This document shows positions 25,301 to 40,300 of a stretch of 64,000 nt of DNA, in pieces. This DNA is from Mytilus trossulus (taxonomy: Eukaryota; Mollusca; Bivalvia; Mytilida; Mytilidae). Below the pieces are notes generated by a model. The model was not told the origin of the DNA, did not search any database, and was given only the letters and a program-made list of their open reading frames with translations. A program made the translations under genes and the position numbers. The stretch lies in NCBI RefSeq assembly GCF_036588685.1, contig NC_086381.1, forward strand, positions 49,041,431 to 49,105,430. The letters run 5' to 3'. Within the stretch, counting starts at the first letter, position 1; every line of letters begins with the position of its first letter.

Positions 25301-28300
25301 CTTTAATTTGTAAATCTATATACCCCCATAGTAAATCAGCCATAATTTTTTATGTCATGATTTTATGTACAATACAAGTGACAGAAATATTGCAATACAA
25401 TAACAACACATTTTTGTTCGCTCAAATTTAGGGTGCCAGCATGTTCTCCTTTTATTCAAAATATTGATATGTAACAAAATTTCAGTAGTTTTTATACCTC
25501 ATGCCCACTGGTACAACAAAATTATTTGACCGCATCGACCAGAACTGATTATATGTGTAAATCTATATACCCGCATAGCAAATCAGCCATATTTTTTATG
25601 TCAGGATTCAATGTATAATACAATGAAAAGCAGTATTGCAACACAATAACAACACATTTTTGTTGCCATAAATTATGGGTGCCAGCATGTCCTCCTTTTT
25701 TTCCAAAATATTGAGACGTAACAAAATTTCAGTAATTTTGATATCTCATGCTGACTTCTACAACAAAATGTTTTGACCGCATATGCCATTGTGCACTTTT
25801 ATTTGTAAATCTATATACCCGCAAAGTATTAATCAGGCATATTTTCTATGTCAGGATTCAATGTATAATACAATGGACAGCAATATTGCAATACAATAAA
25901 AACAGATTTTTGTTCGCATACATTTAGGGTACCAGCATGTCTTCCTGTTATTCAAAATACCGAGAGGTAACAAAATTTCAGTAGTTTTAATACCTCATGC
26001 TGACTTGTACAACAAAAAATTTTGACCGCATCGACAAAAAATGTCCATATGCGCACTTTAATTTGTAAAACCCCGCATAGTAAATCAGCCATATTTTTTA
26101 TGTCAGGATTCAATGAATGATACAATGGACAGCAATATTGCAATACAATAACATCAAATTTTGTTCGTATAAATTTAGGGTGCCAGCATGTCCTCCTTTT
26201 ATTCAAAATATTGATATGTAACAAAATTTCAGTAGTTTTTATACCATATGCTGACTTGCACAACAAAATTATTTGACCGCTTCAACCAAAACTGACCATA
26301 TGTGCACTTTAATTTATAAATCTGTATACCCGCATAGTACATGTAAATCCGACATATTTTTTATGTCAGGATTCAATGTATAATACAAATGACAGCAGTA
26401 TTGCATTACAATAACAACAATTTTTGTTCGAATAAATTTAGGATGCCAGCATGTCCTCCTTTTATTAAAAATATTGACATTTTTGGCTCATATTGTTTTC
26501 CTCATTTTTTTTATTATATATTTAAATATATACTTTCTAACATGAAATGCATATTCACAAAACTGTATCGTTATATGTGCAGTAATAAAGAAAAAAAATG
26601 AATAATTAATTTTAAAAATATTCGCTACTTCCTGCAGGTCGTGACGTTTTCTGGTATTGCATGACTGGATTTAAAATACAATTACGTAAAGTCTTGGTCT
26701 TTAATCATACTTTAACATAATCAAAAGCGCGCCAATGACTAAGTTTATATATAATTACCATCTGATTATTAAGAAAATAAAACGAGCAGACATTCAACTG
26801 TTTTCATTCAGGAGCTACATTTTCTATATTGACCGTATATATTTCGATTTAATTTTGTAGACAACACAAGAAAATATTGTATTTTTCTTTGTTTTAATAT
26901 ATGATTTGTCAGACTGCCAAAGGCGAACGAATTAAAGTATATAACTTAAACTGTAAAGACAATATTAAGGTGTACGCTTATTGGCCTTTTACTATCTAAG
27001 CCATGACTAGGTTTATACGAAGTGTGTAGTATTCTCTAGCAATACTCCTGGAAGGCTTGTAAAAAGGTAAAATGTTATTTGCAGATCGATAATTATCCGG
27101 GCCTCTAGGGCACATCGTGCCAGGTGTGACTTTAAATTCGGATCAGTGGATTATAAGACACAAGGTCGCGTTTGATACACACATTTAAAATACATCTGCA
27201 AGGTGTTGACAAATACAAATGGGTCGCCGTGGAATTATTTAATTATATTTGGTGCTATTATTTCTTTGAATTCAAACTAAGAAGAAAATGATTTTCGGTT
27301 AAAGTCAGGAAACTACATTCAGGTGTCACAATGAAATGGTATACACTCTTATCATTTATTGATGTCTCATATAAAAGGGAAAATAGAACTAGTTTTACAA
27401 AAAAAATTTAATTGTCCTTAATAGGCAAACAATTTACGGGAACACTTAAATTTAGACATTTGAAAGCCATGACCAAATAAATGGTGTACCTGTAATACTC
27501 CAAGCGTTTTGCAATAAATCTTAGTGAGGTCGAGAGTGTTAGTTTTATAAATTAATATAGATTATCTGATATCTTTCGGATAATGGAAGCTGCTATACTA
27601 TAAAAACATATTGATTTATTACCAATTCCCTAGAGATCGAAGGTTGTAAATTTTGCTTGTCCAATTAACTTTTACTCACATAATTTTTTCTCCTTTGTTT
27701 TGAACGCGCTTGTGTTTATATAACAGTTTTTGTTCAGGTTTCTAATCTCGTTTGACAAAAGCAAACATGCACGATATATTCTGCATTTGTATAGTCCGAA
27801 GTTTACTAATTGATATTCTTATTTTACATGTTAAATCAATGAACAATAAAAAAAAAAACGGCATTCATTTCGCTGTTTCGTTAGAGTGAAAATGAAGCCG
27901 TAGCTTGATTTGACTTCCGGAAATCAGGAAAATGGGAGGGGTCAATTTAACATATACGGGGAAGGTTTAGCAGCTGTGCAGGTGTATAAACGGAATGTAC
28001 TGATTAGAAATAATGGACCAAAAATTAAAGTAAACGGAAGCACAGGTGCTGAAATATAATAGTAAAGTTAAAAATTGATAACATGGGGATACGGCCTATA
28101 CCGATTCTTAACCACTCTTAAATTTTGTTTCCCTAAGATTTTGAAGTCATGGCGATTTCGAGTTCGACTCTAAACTTCAGATGTATTTCTATTTCCGAAT
28201 TGTCCTAGTTTCTATTTTGTACATTAATCTGGAAGTCATTCTTTAATTAAATGTGATGGATATTTATATTTACATTTTAAAAAAAAAGCTAAAAGTAAAG

Positions 28301-31300
28301 TCTACAACCGTGGGAAACTACTTGAAATAATATGCGTATTTGTTATATACTTCTATCAGAATCGTTATATACTTCTATCAGAATCGTGACACAGCATGTA
28401 TATCACGGACTTATACACCACCCAGATAGTTATGAAGCCATGCTGATTACCTTAGACTATTTGAACGTTGGTCAAGGCAGATAAAAACCCAAATATAAAC
28501 CAAAAGTATACGTTAAAAAAAGCATTTGAGAAATATATTCTCAAAAGATCTCAAATCAACACCTTTTAAAAAAATCTAAATGAGAGCATAACGACAAATC
28601 ACAGTTAATATTTCTTCCAGAATAAGTATCTTCCGACTTTTTTCATTTTATTGAGCCAACTCCTATAACATTACTATAAAATATTTCCTTTATAATACTT
28701 TATACTATATCTCAGAGCAAAAATGTAAATTTAACGACAAGCTAAAACCGATGTACAATCCTCTGTCATTTGAAGCTTTTAAACCTGACTTAAGCATTAT
28801 ACGCTAAATATTTCTTATATATAAAGCCTCTAAAAAATAAGATGTCTTGTAGTAAATCTTTTTTTTTTAATATTCTAATCAATCTAATTAAACTCATCAT
28901 AGATACCAAGACTAAATTTTGTTAATACGCCATACGCGCGTTTCGTCTACAAAAGACTCATCAGTGACGCTCGAATCCAAAAAAGTTAAAAAGGTCAAAT
29001 AAAGTACGAAGTTGAAGAGCATTTCGGACTAAAGTTCCTAAAAGTTTTGCCAAATACAGCTAAGGTAACCTATGCCCAAGTAAAGCATTGGTCGAGTAGA
29101 ACATCCATGAGCTTGACAAGTCATTTCAACACTGATTAACGGTCATGTCATGCTACGTACTAGGACTTTGTGGCAATTAGCTGTTGGTAATTATTAGTAT
29201 AATTCAAGATGGCGACTTGCACATAATTGATAGTCGGTTTTAAAAATAATTAACTCACTTATCTAGACAAATAAACCTTTAAAATTTTGAGAATATGATT
29301 TATTTAGGATGAACATAATACCAAATTTTCATTTCATTTTCGAATTTTCTCTTTAAGATACATGCAAGAGCTTTCATTATGAATGAATACTGCTACGAAA
29401 TTTATTTTACAAAGATAATAATGAATGTAAAATATATTTTGGGTAAAGCCCTTTTATTACCATGAGCAATGATTAGAAAAGGTTGAGCTCTAATACGTAA
29501 AATTCTACATGTAAATGACGTAAAAAAAAGCCTTGACAGGTGACCTTCCTACAACTTAAGTTTTCAGAATGATGCAACTTGTTTTGTTTTTTGGCATAAT
29601 TTCGAAAGTTAACACATTTTGCAATTCTAGGGCCACATAATACCTTCAAGTTGATGATAATGTATCTGGCCAGTCACAAATCCTTTAAAATCAAAATAAA
29701 TTCAACAGGATATTAATACCTTTAGGTTCATCTGGACCTAAAGGCTAAAATGCCGTGTTTACACTACAAACTGTTATGTGTGCAAACAAACTTTTGGAAA
29801 ATTGTTAAGGTTTGGTGTGTTCTAGATATTTGTAATTCAAATGCATTTTATGTTTCTAAAACTAAAATCTATAATCGAAGAATTTTCATCTCGTTCTTCC
29901 AAAATTCAAACTATTTGAAGAAATAATAGTCAAGAGTGATTTCATAATTATCTTAAATCCTCTTTTGATCATTTGTTTCCGTCTTTGAACGTTGCTTTTA
30001 TCAAATGTATGTTGAAGGTTGTTTTTTTTGTCCTTGTGTTATTAAATTTTAAAAAAAATAGGGATAAAAAATTGAAATGTTTCACATAAAAGAAAAAAAC
30101 AAAGGATATAGGGTATCCATCCTTGACACCAAATCAGAACATGCATAGCAAAAAACACACAAAAAGCAAAAGAACAGCACTTGTATTGCTTTTCTTCATC
30201 TCAAAGTCATAGTGATACCTTCAACACGGAGCTAGTAAAAGAAAATCTCGCCCACTGAAAATTAAGAACGGTCCTTGCACGAGTTTGAGAGGAATTCTTT
30301 GCAAAATAATTTGAATAGACATGAAAGTACACACTGTTGTATAATAAATGTATCATTGTAAAATCCTAGAATTCATTAGACCATTATTCTTGGTTAAAAG
30401 TCTCTTTTAATATTGCATATTCTGTTTCATTCTTTTTTTTAGAAATAAAGGAATATTTGAAAGATAAAGACATTTTTAATTTTCAACACGAGCTTAAAGA
30501 TTTTAAGTTTTCAAAAGATGGTAAGACAATGATATTATAATGAGTTTTACCTATAGTACATGGACATGTCAATTATTTTTATATCAATAGTACAAAGTAT
30601 GATAATTTGTTATGTGTGTGAAGTTAGCAGCCGGTTCGTTATTCGATATTCAATATCCAACTGGCTGCAAGCAGTCGATTGGATATTCAAAATTAAGTGG
30701 AAAATCATCAAAACAATAACCAACTTAATTACATTTAAAGCATGACTTTCATAGTTAAGAGGACTGATAAGATACATAGGAAATTCTTCCATGACCTCTT
30801 CAAGCTGTCGTAAATTCTCGTGGTTCTCGCATATAAACCCTTTTCTAACTTGCATATTTGTCTTTATGTAATATAGATTGTTGCCAATAAAAAAAACTTC
30901 AAAGATGTACTTTTATTATGATTTTTCTTTAAAAAAAAAAAAGAAAAACCGATAACTTTAGAAAACATTTAGGAAGACAAATAAAAATTTAAAGGAAAGC
31001 CTAAAAAAGAAATATATAGTGAAAATCTACCTGAGCCTGCTTAAATGAGGGTGTCCATCAAGTTAAAGTAAATCGTAAACTCTTTATATATAAAGGTTGT
31101 ATTATAATGATTTACTAGAATAATGTCATATTCGATATCTATGGAGGGCTTATATTGCCACTTTTCAGCTAAATTATATCAAAGTTTTAGGACAAAGGGC
31201 ACAGGCAGTGGTGACAGCCCGCTGATCTCTCAATCTTTCTAATATTATGCAGACATCTAGTAAATAGGTAGATACAAACGTAACTAAAATGAATTTGGGT

Positions 31301-34300
31301 ACACTTCCTGTCTTTCATGTTTACGGAGCGCATGAAGTGCCAGTTCGATATTCAAATTATATAGTGAAAACCTACCTGACACCGCTTAAATTGAATGAGA
31401 CCCCCTGGTCTTTCAATGTCCATCAAATTTAATTAAATCATAGACTCTGCATATTATATAAAGGTTGTATTAAAAGAATTTACCAGAATGATGTCATATT
31501 CGATATCTACAGAGGGCTAACATTGTCACTTTTTAGCTAAAACAAATTCTAAATTTTAGGAAAAAGGACAAAGGGCAATGATGAGAAGATGACATTATTC
31601 TGGAAAATCCTTCTATCGTAATCCTTTTATATACAGAGTCTATGATTTTGTCGAATTTCATGGATACTAGGGGGTCTCGTCTTCATTTAAGCGGTCTCAC
31701 TATGTTTTCGCTATATATTTGTTTTTGAGGTTTTCTATAAATTTATCTATTTCTATTTATAGTTCTAAATATCTCTACAGTTATAGATTTTTCTTTTTGT
31801 TTTGAGAAATATATAAAAGTACATAATTGATGTCGTTTTATTGATGAAAATTTATATTACATAAAGACAAATATGCAACTGGGAAAAAGGTTTAGATTCA
31901 TTGTATGACAGCTTGAAGAAATCACTAAACGCTCGATTTAACGGATTTCTTACGTATCTTATATCAGTCCTCTAAACTATGAAAAACATGCTTTCAAGTT
32001 ATTATAAGTATTTTTTATATGATTTTCAACTACATTTTGATTATCAAACAAACTGCTAGCAGCCGGTTGGATATTGAAAATCGAATATCGAATAACGAAC
32101 CGGCTGCTAACTTCACACCCATGAATTTGTTTCATATGCGTGGAGAAGGTGTTGCATTGTCGTTTTGGTATTTTTGTTTCACTTCAGTGTTTCTGTTGTT
32201 TCGTTGTGTTCCTTTTATAGTTAATATGTTTACCTAAGTTTTTGTTTGTAACCCGAATTTGTTTTGTCTCAATCGATGTATTACTTTCGAACAGCGGTAT
32301 TCTTCTGTTGCCTTTATTTACTGACACGAAGCTAAGAATTGTTGTCTATTTTTTATGACCGAGACCAAGATATTTAAAGAAATGAAAAAAAAAATTAATG
32401 AAAATGGAGAATGCGTCAAATAGATATCAAATATACCAGCCTATAATTCAATACGTCAGACGCGCGTTTCGTCTGCATAAGCTCCGATCAAAATAGTTAT
32501 AAAGCCAAATAAGTACAAAGTGGAAGAGCATTGTGGACACAAAATTCCAAAAAAGTTGTGTCAAATATGGTAAACATGGTAAAGGTAGTCTATGCTTAAG
32601 GGATAAGATAATCCTTAGTATTTTGAAAAAGTCATACTTTTTTAAACATAAAATTTATGATAATGACCATTAGTTGATATTCATGTCAACACTTGGTTGG
32701 TGATACTCTCGGGTATGAAACGTCCAACAGCAGTGGCTAGACCCAGTGATGAAAATAGTTATCAACGGTATCCGGATTATAATTTTATTCGCAAGACTCG
32801 CTTTTCGACTGCATAAGACTCATCAGTGACGATAAGATCAAAGTAGTAATAAAGAAAATCAAGTACAAAGTTGAAGAGCATCGAGGACCCAAATTTCAAA
32901 AAGTGACAACAACCCGACCAAACACGGGAAAACAGCATTTTACATGATTTGACGAGTTAACAAACAAAAAAGGACTAAAATGAAGCCAGATCCGTGTCAA
33001 GTTTCAAAACTTAAGATGCTTGAGGTCATTTCTAAAATTATATATTTTGCTTGCACAGTTTCCATAATTGTTTTAACAGCAGTTTTCAATAAAACAATAT
33101 ATAATGCATACATCTACATTATTTGAAATCAAACAACACCATCAACATGCATGCATAATATATGTGTCATTTTATTATTTATCTTTTTTTTTCTTTATCA
33201 AACACGTAATTCCATACAAGTTCAAATGTTCTTGCATTTAGATTGATGATACCCTTAAAAACTAACACTCTCCTAGCAGATGTATCGACACAGTGGTTAA
33301 GTTTTTAACTAGAGTACAGTTTCTGTCTTATTCTTTGAACGGCAAAGTGCGTCTCTTTTAATGTTTTTAGCTCGCGCCAGTCCCCTTCTTCAACCAGTGT
33401 TAGTTGTGTTTTAATAATTTAATCCTACTTTTTATTATCGGTTAATTACTGTTGAATTAATTAAGCTCATTATACTTATGGTTTTTGCTTATTGATGACC
33501 TGTAATTGTTTTCATATTTACTTAGTAGTCTTTCATGATTAGTGTCTTGAAAAGCATATGATGATATCTCATTGTTGTGTAACTGAATACAAAATGCTGA
33601 TATTCTCTTTATTACTGTCATGGAATGCATCGTCTTACTATAGCTCTTTATTTGAAGATATTTTAAAAGACAATAATAAAAGAATTGTGAAATTACAAGT
33701 TCATGAAATTCTGGTCGTTAAAAATCGTCGATGCTTTTAATTCAATGTTTAGAAGATCAGTAATTTTGTTTTATCAACAAGGGTACTTATGCAAGTGATA
33801 ATAATTCGATGCTTTTAATTCAATGTTTAGAGGTTCAGTAATTTTGTTTTATCAATAAGGGTACTGATGCTAGTGATAATAATCCGTTGCGTATGGAGCA
33901 ATCTTACATGATCTTATATTGTAAAATAATGAAATTTTCTTAACGACGCTGTTGCTAAATATAAACATATTTTAAACTGCATGGACACAGGCAATATTTC
34001 TTCAATATTCATATCAGGTCAGCTGTTGCCATTTCTTCAGAATTATTAACAAAGTCCAAACATGGTTGGATGGATAAATAATTCACATTCGGTAAGGGTT
34101 GACAAACGATGTAGATCTGCGGATTAGTAGGGGTTGTCTCCTTGGATTTGATTTTGATTTTTGGTGTTTTAACGCCACTTTTAAGCATCGCATTTAGGCT
34201 TTTTGGTGGCGACCAGTTTTAATTGGTGGAGGAAGCCAGAGTTCCCGGAGAAAATCACCGACCTTCGATAGGAATTGTCTCCTTCGATATGTTTGTTCAA

Positions 34301-37300
34301 GTCACTATAATACGAAGGGGGAAGGCATGATAAGGCCCCTGAAATAAAAAAAAAAAAGGTGAATATCTTTAATCCATTTGGAATTAATGGAATATTATGC
34401 TACACAAAAAGCAGGATTAAGACCGTCAACTGGGTGAAAATGTTAGTATGATGTCGCAGTGATATCAAAATGATTTCGAAGTTTGTTTATTGTACCGGTA
34501 ATGAATTTATAGAATTATTTATAAATTGTTTGCAGAGAGAGAGAGAGAGAGAAAATTGAGAGATAGAGATAGTTTACCAACGTTTAGTTGTTCACAGTAA
34601 ACTTTCTATTTTTTTTTTAATAACTGTACATAAAAACACACAGTCTTGTAAGCTCGCTTTCAAGAAAAATTTAATTCAAATCAATTGTATAATATTTTGA
34701 TGTCTATTCATCACTACGTAACAGCACGAACCGTTTACAGAATGACACTCCTAGTGAATTAAATACGTCAGTGTTTCTGAAATCAAATTAGCAGTGTTAT
34801 TTGGCTGTACATGGTTATCTCGTTATTTCTTCATTGTATATTGCTTCTTTTTTCTCTACATGTACATGAACGAACAAGTTTTTTTATATAAACACATAAC
34901 TATTTTGTAATGTATAATGTTATTAATTTACCACAGAACAAATACCATTAACCATCTGGAAAATGGGGGAAGAGGCCGAAGAACAGTACAGAGGCGTTTT
35001 ACGAAGTGGTGTAGAAAAACGATATGTGATACGTTTACCGATTGTTGGGCCGTTTGGCGTAGGAAAAACTTGTCTCACCAAAAGGTTGTTAAGAAAGGAA
35101 ATATCGGATGTGACAAGCACGAATGGTATAGAAATCATGACTCAAAAATGTAAAGTATGTTTAACAGATAATACTTGGATATTTTCAAACGGTAAGTCAT
35201 GTGTCATAATTTAATTGCACAACGTTACACTTGATTGGTAGGGTTTTTGCTACATAATAATCAATAAACACCTCGATTGCGTTTATGTTTTTTGTCGTTA
35301 TTTGTTATTTGTCACACACTATATATTCAGTTTGATTTATATAGATATCCTTTAAAAAAAATTAATTATTGCACACGATACACATCTTCTATATCAAACG
35401 TTTAGCATTGTATTTTATATGAGTTTTTATAACAACTAATGGTTCGGTGCTATTGCTGCAAACTGTATAGCCCCCGTTTGTACAATAACTCTTTTTTCTC
35501 AAGCAAAGAATAATTTCGGAACATTTGGTATCAATGCCCATCAATTATATAATTGATTCAGTGTTGCGACTGTTTTGATTCACGCGTCACTGATTACCCG
35601 TATGTAGAGTATTCGCACATATGACAGATAACTTTTCAACCATGGTATCTAAATGGGTTTTTTATATAGTTGATCAGAAAGTTACACTTTAATTAGTTGA
35701 TTACACTACAACATCTTTCTTTTATATGCGTGAATTTTGTAATTAGTTATATGAGAACTACTATATTTAATAGATGTTCGCTTTGATGCAAATCAAGGAA
35801 GAAAATCGAGATTGATAAAGAACCTGTTGATCCCTCCTCGTAAAGAAAATACAAAATCAAATAAAATAACAGTGGTGACATATAAACCTGACAAGAATGT
35901 GTCAGAAAAACACGAAAAGGATGCCATCACCAATTCAAATGACAAAAGAGATAAAATTAACAATACACCTTCCGACTTAGATATAACTGAGGATGAAAAG
36001 AAAAAGATACCTGTTCCTACGAATGTTAACGAAAATCATGAACCGACAGAAAAAGGTATCTCTGAAGCACTAGATAATGTTCTTGCATCTGCTTGGGTAA
36101 GAACGTCTGATGTATTAGCTGATCTCAAAGGTTGGTCCGAATCTGAAGCGACATTTGATGACTTTGCTGAAGTGGCACTCTTAGATTTTGCTGGGCAATA
36201 CGAATTCTATGCAACTCACCAAACCTTTTTAAATAAACATGCAGTTTATTTGTTAGTTCTAGATGTTAGTAAGAACATAAAAGGGTTGATGACATCTGAA
36301 GATGGAGATGAAAATTTCCTTGATATGTCCGAGATTCCCTTTGAAGACATTGGAGGTAAATGTTTCTTGATTTTTTGTAAAATCCAGTAAACCTATGATA
36401 ACTAGTGTCTCTTTATTCCCGGCTTTATTATAGTAATAATGTATTGACTTTCTTTATATTAGCTCCGTAACATGCCCGAGGTATTAACAATGGCCAAGGG
36501 TGATTGAAATCCACCGAGACAGTTTCAAATTGTTTCAAAACACTGAACTTCATCTAAATTTTTTTAATGATATTAAGTTAAAACAAAAATGTAAAAGTAT
36601 GTCAATATCTAAAGAAAGTGAATTCGTAATGCACGGATGTGATTTCGTAATGCATGGCTGAAGCAGTTTCTCCGTTCATAATGACCAGTTGTCGAATTAT
36701 CCTTTTTTAAAGCATGGACATTTCTATAAATATTGTAGTAAGTTGATTAATAAATTAGGTTGATATTTTATCGTGCTTCTCATGGTAAACAAATAACGTG
36801 TCCATCTTTCTATAAAACATTACTGTAGCTTTATATTATCGTCTTTACAAGTCATATCATGTTGTTGTATGGCATAAATCTTCCATTTGTTATGCTAAAA
36901 CTTATATATTTATCGTAAACAAATGGTGTTGTCGTCTAATTTTTCTTAGTCCTATATTTGATATATGTACGGGGTTAAGATTATTAAGCAATATCTTATT
37001 TAATAGTTCACATTTGAAACTGTTCTGTGGTTGTTTATTATTGTTGTCCTTAAACAGTGTTAGCTTTAATGTTAATGGAATGTTTTGGATACGGAGCTAC
37101 AAAAATACAAAATTCAATATTGTCGCAATATGAAGGACGGCAGACATAAGTTCCTGTGATTCCAACAATTTATATTAGTTTAATTTACTTGGTGATATGC
37201 ATCTACCAAGATGCAAGATTTCGGTTCGTAGTCATGTGTGATATCAAATGAAAAGCCAGTGATTTTGTTTTCTAGACACTATCAGATTTTCAGATTTATG

Positions 37301-40300
37301 AATCGCGATTCCTCTTGTAATTGAAATATATATATCCCTACACGATAAAAAATGACTAAAAGAAACATGTATTAAGTGTTGCAAAATACATCGAGTATAA
37401 ACATTAGTTAAACATTTTATTTATTTTAAAAGTTAATGTTATTTAGTATATGTATGTATTTTGCGGTATTTAACCTGTTTGAATCAATCATGGTAGTCAG
37501 ATTAATATTTTGCATCTTTTTACCCAACTATTATTCAACAACAAGGGTACAAATCTAGGACTGTTTAGAAAGCTAATACACTGGACTAAATACAATATAA
37601 GAATATGTACCGAACTCCTGCATATTGGAAGACTTATTCTTATTAGGTATATACGAATTCGCGGTACCTGTAAATGCGAAATCTTATTAATTTATTGTTA
37701 GTAAAATCGATCTACATAATGGTCTAAAGTGCGATTGATTTTTTTCCCTGACCAGTGCTTACTGATTAGTCAATATATTTCTTTGATAATTCCGCGGTCT
37801 ACTTCATTTGCTTTCTATTATATACCGTATAGCGGGTTATTTTCGCGGGGTGCAAATTTTCGCTTATTTTCGCGGATAGAACAAAATCGCCAAAATAAAT
37901 TCCGCCAAATTAAAGGTGTACTAACAAAGGCATGAATTAAAGTTTTCAATCCGCCAAAACAATAACCGCCAAAATATTTCGTATACCTTGTTCAATGAAA
38001 ATCGCGAAATTTTACACCCGCGAAAATAACCCGCTATACGGTATGTTTAAATTTGCCAAAGCTACACTCTTATTATTTACTATATTATTGATTTCTTTTT
38101 GTTTCTGGTTTTTATTGGGGGTTGAACGTTATTACACAAAGCCATCTTTATTCTTTAGCCATGTGTTATCTTGCCATGCTAACAATTACGTCTTTGTGGA
38201 TTATTTTCGTGCATGTAAGAGTGGTACTATGCTAAGGTTCTTCACAGCACCAAACAAAAAGTGTCAGTACTATTTTGTATATAAAATTAAGATATTTATG
38301 GAAATTCAAAAACTATTTGTTGGTAGTTAGGTCTTACATATTTGAATTTTAAGCCTGCTTTTATTAAATATAAATGAATTTCTATGACGTTTTCACAGAA
38401 TACATAAACTTTTGGATGGATGCTATTCATTGCTATGGTGATGAAGAAGATGGAATCGGCGACACAAAAGAAGCGCTTCCCTCAATTATTGTCGTTGGCA
38501 CATGTTGTGACAAGTTACAGGTATCTTCTAAACTTTTATTTATTATGTTGGTTGTGAAGGTGTAATACCGTTAGTCGTTGATAAATTTACATTTTCCCAA
38601 AAATGTGCAGAATTTATTTTCGTTTCAAATAAATAAATACTGGGCATGAGTAAAGTTTTATCCTATTTAGTACTATAGGAAAAATTTCAAATAACATTTT
38701 ATGGCATATCAGAAAATAATCCTCATTGGATGTTATCCAATCAAATGTCTTCCCTTATTTTATCTCTGTTAAAGGTTTAGTCACCATGTAACCTGCAGAT
38801 TACAAAATATTCTATAGAAATTCCAAATGAAAAAATAATGGTGTTTTGAAATACCCAAGTTATATGTTTATGACACAGACATACTTTTGGATACAACTGG
38901 ATGTGACCTACCATGATTTGGTGGTATATAAACTCATCATAGATACCGGGACTAAATTTTGTATTTACGCAAGACGCGCGCATTGTCTACAAAAGACTCA
39001 TCGGTGACGCTCGAATCTAAAAAAGGTAAAAAGGCTAAACAAAGTACGAAGTTGAAGAGCCAAAATTCCTGAAAATTTTTCCAAATACAGCTAAGTTAAT
39101 CTATGTCTGAGGTAGAAAAGCCTTAGTATTTAAAAAAAAATCTAAATTTTGTTAACAGTTAATTTATAAATTTAACCATAATCAATGATAATTCATGTCA
39201 GCACAAACAGTTCTGACTACTGGGCTTGTGATACCCTCGGGGAAATAAATCTCCACGAGCAATGGCATCGACCCAGTGGTTGTAAATAAACTCATCATAG
39301 ATACTAGGACTAAATTTTGTATATATGTAACACTCAGAAACGTGTCCTTCCCCCCAAACGTGTCCGATTCCCCCAAACATGTCTAGTTGAAAACTGCGCC
39401 AAAGCGTGTCATTTGTATAAACGCTCAAACGTGTCCATTTCTAAACTAACCCCCAAACGTGTCCAATTCCCAAAACGTGTCCATATCAAGCGTTATTTGG
39501 TTATTGCTATTTCATTAATGTATACTAATTTTACCATTTCATTAAAAATATACATAAGCACGTTAGTACTTTTTCAAAACGGAAGAATTAAATTGGGTTA
39601 AAGTGGGGGGCGTCATTTCGGCTATATCGTATGTAAATTGTAAGCAAACATGTTGAATTAAACTGTACAGTTAACGGGTCAAAGTGTCCCTTTCTCTGCG
39701 CGTTAAAACTTTGATATTCTCTCTAATTATGCATGAAATATTGACAACTGGACAATTCGCAACAGTCTAAAGTTATTTATTCAGTAGAACTGAAAAAACA
39801 TTAAAACTTGCATGTTTTCTCTAATTTGCATGAAATACTTGCAACTGGACAATACGCAACCATCAGTACAAAGTTTATCTTAACAATAGAACATTAAAAA
39901 CATTAAAACATGTATGTTCAAATGTAAAAAAATAAAAACAGGCAGCCTATGTTCTCTCTAAATAAAACTGCAAAAACATTAAAACTTGTATGTTCTCTCT
40001 AAATATGCATGACATACTTGCAACTGGACAACACGCGATCATCAGTTTAAAGTTCAGTTTAAAGTTAATTTGTACAGTACAACTGTAAAAACATTAAAAC
40101 TTGCAAAACTATTGTGCGCTCTAAATATACATAAAGTACTTGCAACTGGACAATACGTAATCAACAGGCTTAAGTTTATTATACACTACAAAATAAAGTT
40201 GCAATTAAAACCGGCGTTGATCACATAACAGTCATATTCATAAAAAAAGAATCTATAAAATTTATGCATGAAATATTTGACAGTGGACGTTATGTTTCTT

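Noticed and set aside
25952..26601. 104- and 70-codon frames
   Set aside because: Both lie in minisatellite units; other units of the array break the same frame.
34923..35138. - strand frame opposite the Walker A exon
   Set aside because: Shadow of the Roc exon on the opposite strand.
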